Positions 63,248-64,000 of a stretch of 64,000 nucleotides of DNA are shown here, piece after piece. The stretch spans positions 310,001 to 374,000 of the forward strand of contig NC_091882.1 in the NCBI RefSeq assembly GCF_019399895.1, in the 5' to 3' direction. Position numbers and translations under genes: made by a program. The notes below the pieces were generated by a model. The model was not told where the DNA came from, made no database searches, and saw only the letters and a program-made list of their open reading frames with translations. This DNA is from Cardiocondyla obscurior. Lineage: Eukaryota > Arthropoda > Insecta > Hymenoptera > Formicidae. How positions within the stretch are numbered: position 1 is the first letter of the stretch; each line of letters opens with the position of its first letter.

Positions 63248-64000
63248 TTTTATTGAAATATTGATAAAGAATTTCAGGGATTTCAGTTTAGGTATCTGCG
63301 CCTTGTGTTAATTCCAATTGTCTAAAGAGAAAGTAATTAATTAATTTTAGATACTGAATTCTTTTTTTTAACTCCTCGTAAGCTTTCTCAGTCGAGAGAG
63401 ATCTTCGACGGCAAAGGGGGCAAAGGCGTGTGCCACTGTCATTTACTTGTTCTCCACGACGGAGCGCGACGCGACGAGAGAAAGATAATAAAGGTAGTCG
63501 GGAGGAAGAGGACCCCGGGTATTACGAACGCGTCCGACAAAGCGCATCATATACAAGACACCGGAGTCAAAGGTCACGGCTTCTTTACCATTATTGTCTC
63601 CAGATCCTCTCTCTCCGTCTCTTTCCAGTTTGCCTCCCCTTTTCCGTCGGTCCTTTTCTCGAATGCCTTAGGTGCCAGGCCTCCTCCTCGATTCAACCCG
63701 ACTCGGGGCTACGTACACGCGCGGGGATAACAAAAGGAGAGCCGGCACGAAGACGCGAGAGAAGGAGACAAATGACGAGAGGGAGTTGTTCTCTCGACAG
63801 AAGCCACGTCACTTCCTCTGAAACCTCGTGGACGTGGTTTATCCTGTCCTTGCTGAGTGAGTCACTCTCGGATATCCCTTCCCCCCTTGCCTCTCTTTTG
63901 CCCCGGTTTGCCTCCTTCAAGTTTCTCGCGGACTCTCTTTGAACCCGTCCCGCGACAGGGTGCCCCCGCTTCACCTGCGCTTCACCTTGCCCACCCGTCT

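Larger units (their letters stand above)
55431..64000. other. gene-free stretch, right end
   Basis: No gene is supported. CpG-rich blocks (55.4-57.4, 58.2-59.0, 60.7-61.6, 62.3-63.0 and 63.4-64.0 kb) alternate with AT-rich parts (57.6-57.8, 59.0-60.6 and 63.15-63.4 kb). Open frames are short and overlapping. CTCGC repeats lie near 55552-55580, a perfect hairpin at 59059-59084, a GA array at 59852-59876 and a TTTTA array at 63211-63247. Confidence 0.5.

Noticed and set aside
1..64000. tRNA genes, rRNA, CRISPR arrays, bacterial operons
   Set aside because: No sequence combined an A box with a GGTTCGA-type B box and a foldable cloverleaf; near B-box matches near 23657, 41359 and 58679 lacked the rest. 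No regularly spaced direct repeats with unique spacers, and no ribosome-binding sites or gene clusters.

Overview
The window looks like about 64 kb of nuclear DNA from an insect, most likely an ant or another hymenopteran. This is inferred from composition only. CpG is abundant almost everywhere (TCGCG, GCGCG and CGCGA are very common), long A or T homopolymers and GA/CT microsatellites are frequent, intron-like AT-rich patches alternate with CpG-rich blocks, and there are no operons, tightly packed genes or bacterial signals. I recognised no protein family with confidence. Most long open frames are Arg/Ser-rich shadows of CpG-rich sequence, because CpG-rich DNA rarely spells stop codons.

The best gene evidence is a run of three short minus-strand exons at 46417-46336, 46236-46122 and 45964-46007. 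They have strong acceptors, two strong donors, introns of 99 and 114 nt, and one reading frame that stays open for about 80 codons across both junctions. I read this as part of a minus-strand gene whose next downstream exon may lie far to the left or outside the window. Weaker candidate upstream exons are at 55161-55273 and at a donor at 49390/49391.

The stretch from 1 to about 45.9 kb has the character of a very long intron or intergenic region. Within 1.7 kb (16.25-17.94 kb) it holds three places where a 3' splice site directly abuts a 5' splice site, the signature of recursive splicing (ratchet points): two on the minus strand (16251/16252 and 17938/17939) and one on the plus strand (17187/17188, followed by a strong donor 142 nt later). 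Two minus-strand sites inside a possible long minus-strand intron form a coherent, testable picture. Isolated plus-strand exon-like units also occur at 6649-6669 (21 nt), 13830-13884 (55 nt) and 28799-28828 (30 nt). Some of these are probably chance.

At 49.2-50.3 kb there is a possible plus-strand promoter: three tandem 29-bp units centred on a 12-bp palindrome, then an initiator with a correctly spaced downstream promoter element, a leader of about 760 nt, and an ATG at 50201 opening a 37-codon frame. From 50.3 kb to the end I see no convincing gene apart from the weak candidates noted. The rest is AT-rich patches, homopolymers, microsatellites and a few striking perfect hairpins (31 nt at 47740-47770, 26 nt at 59059-59084, 22 nt at 32860-32881).
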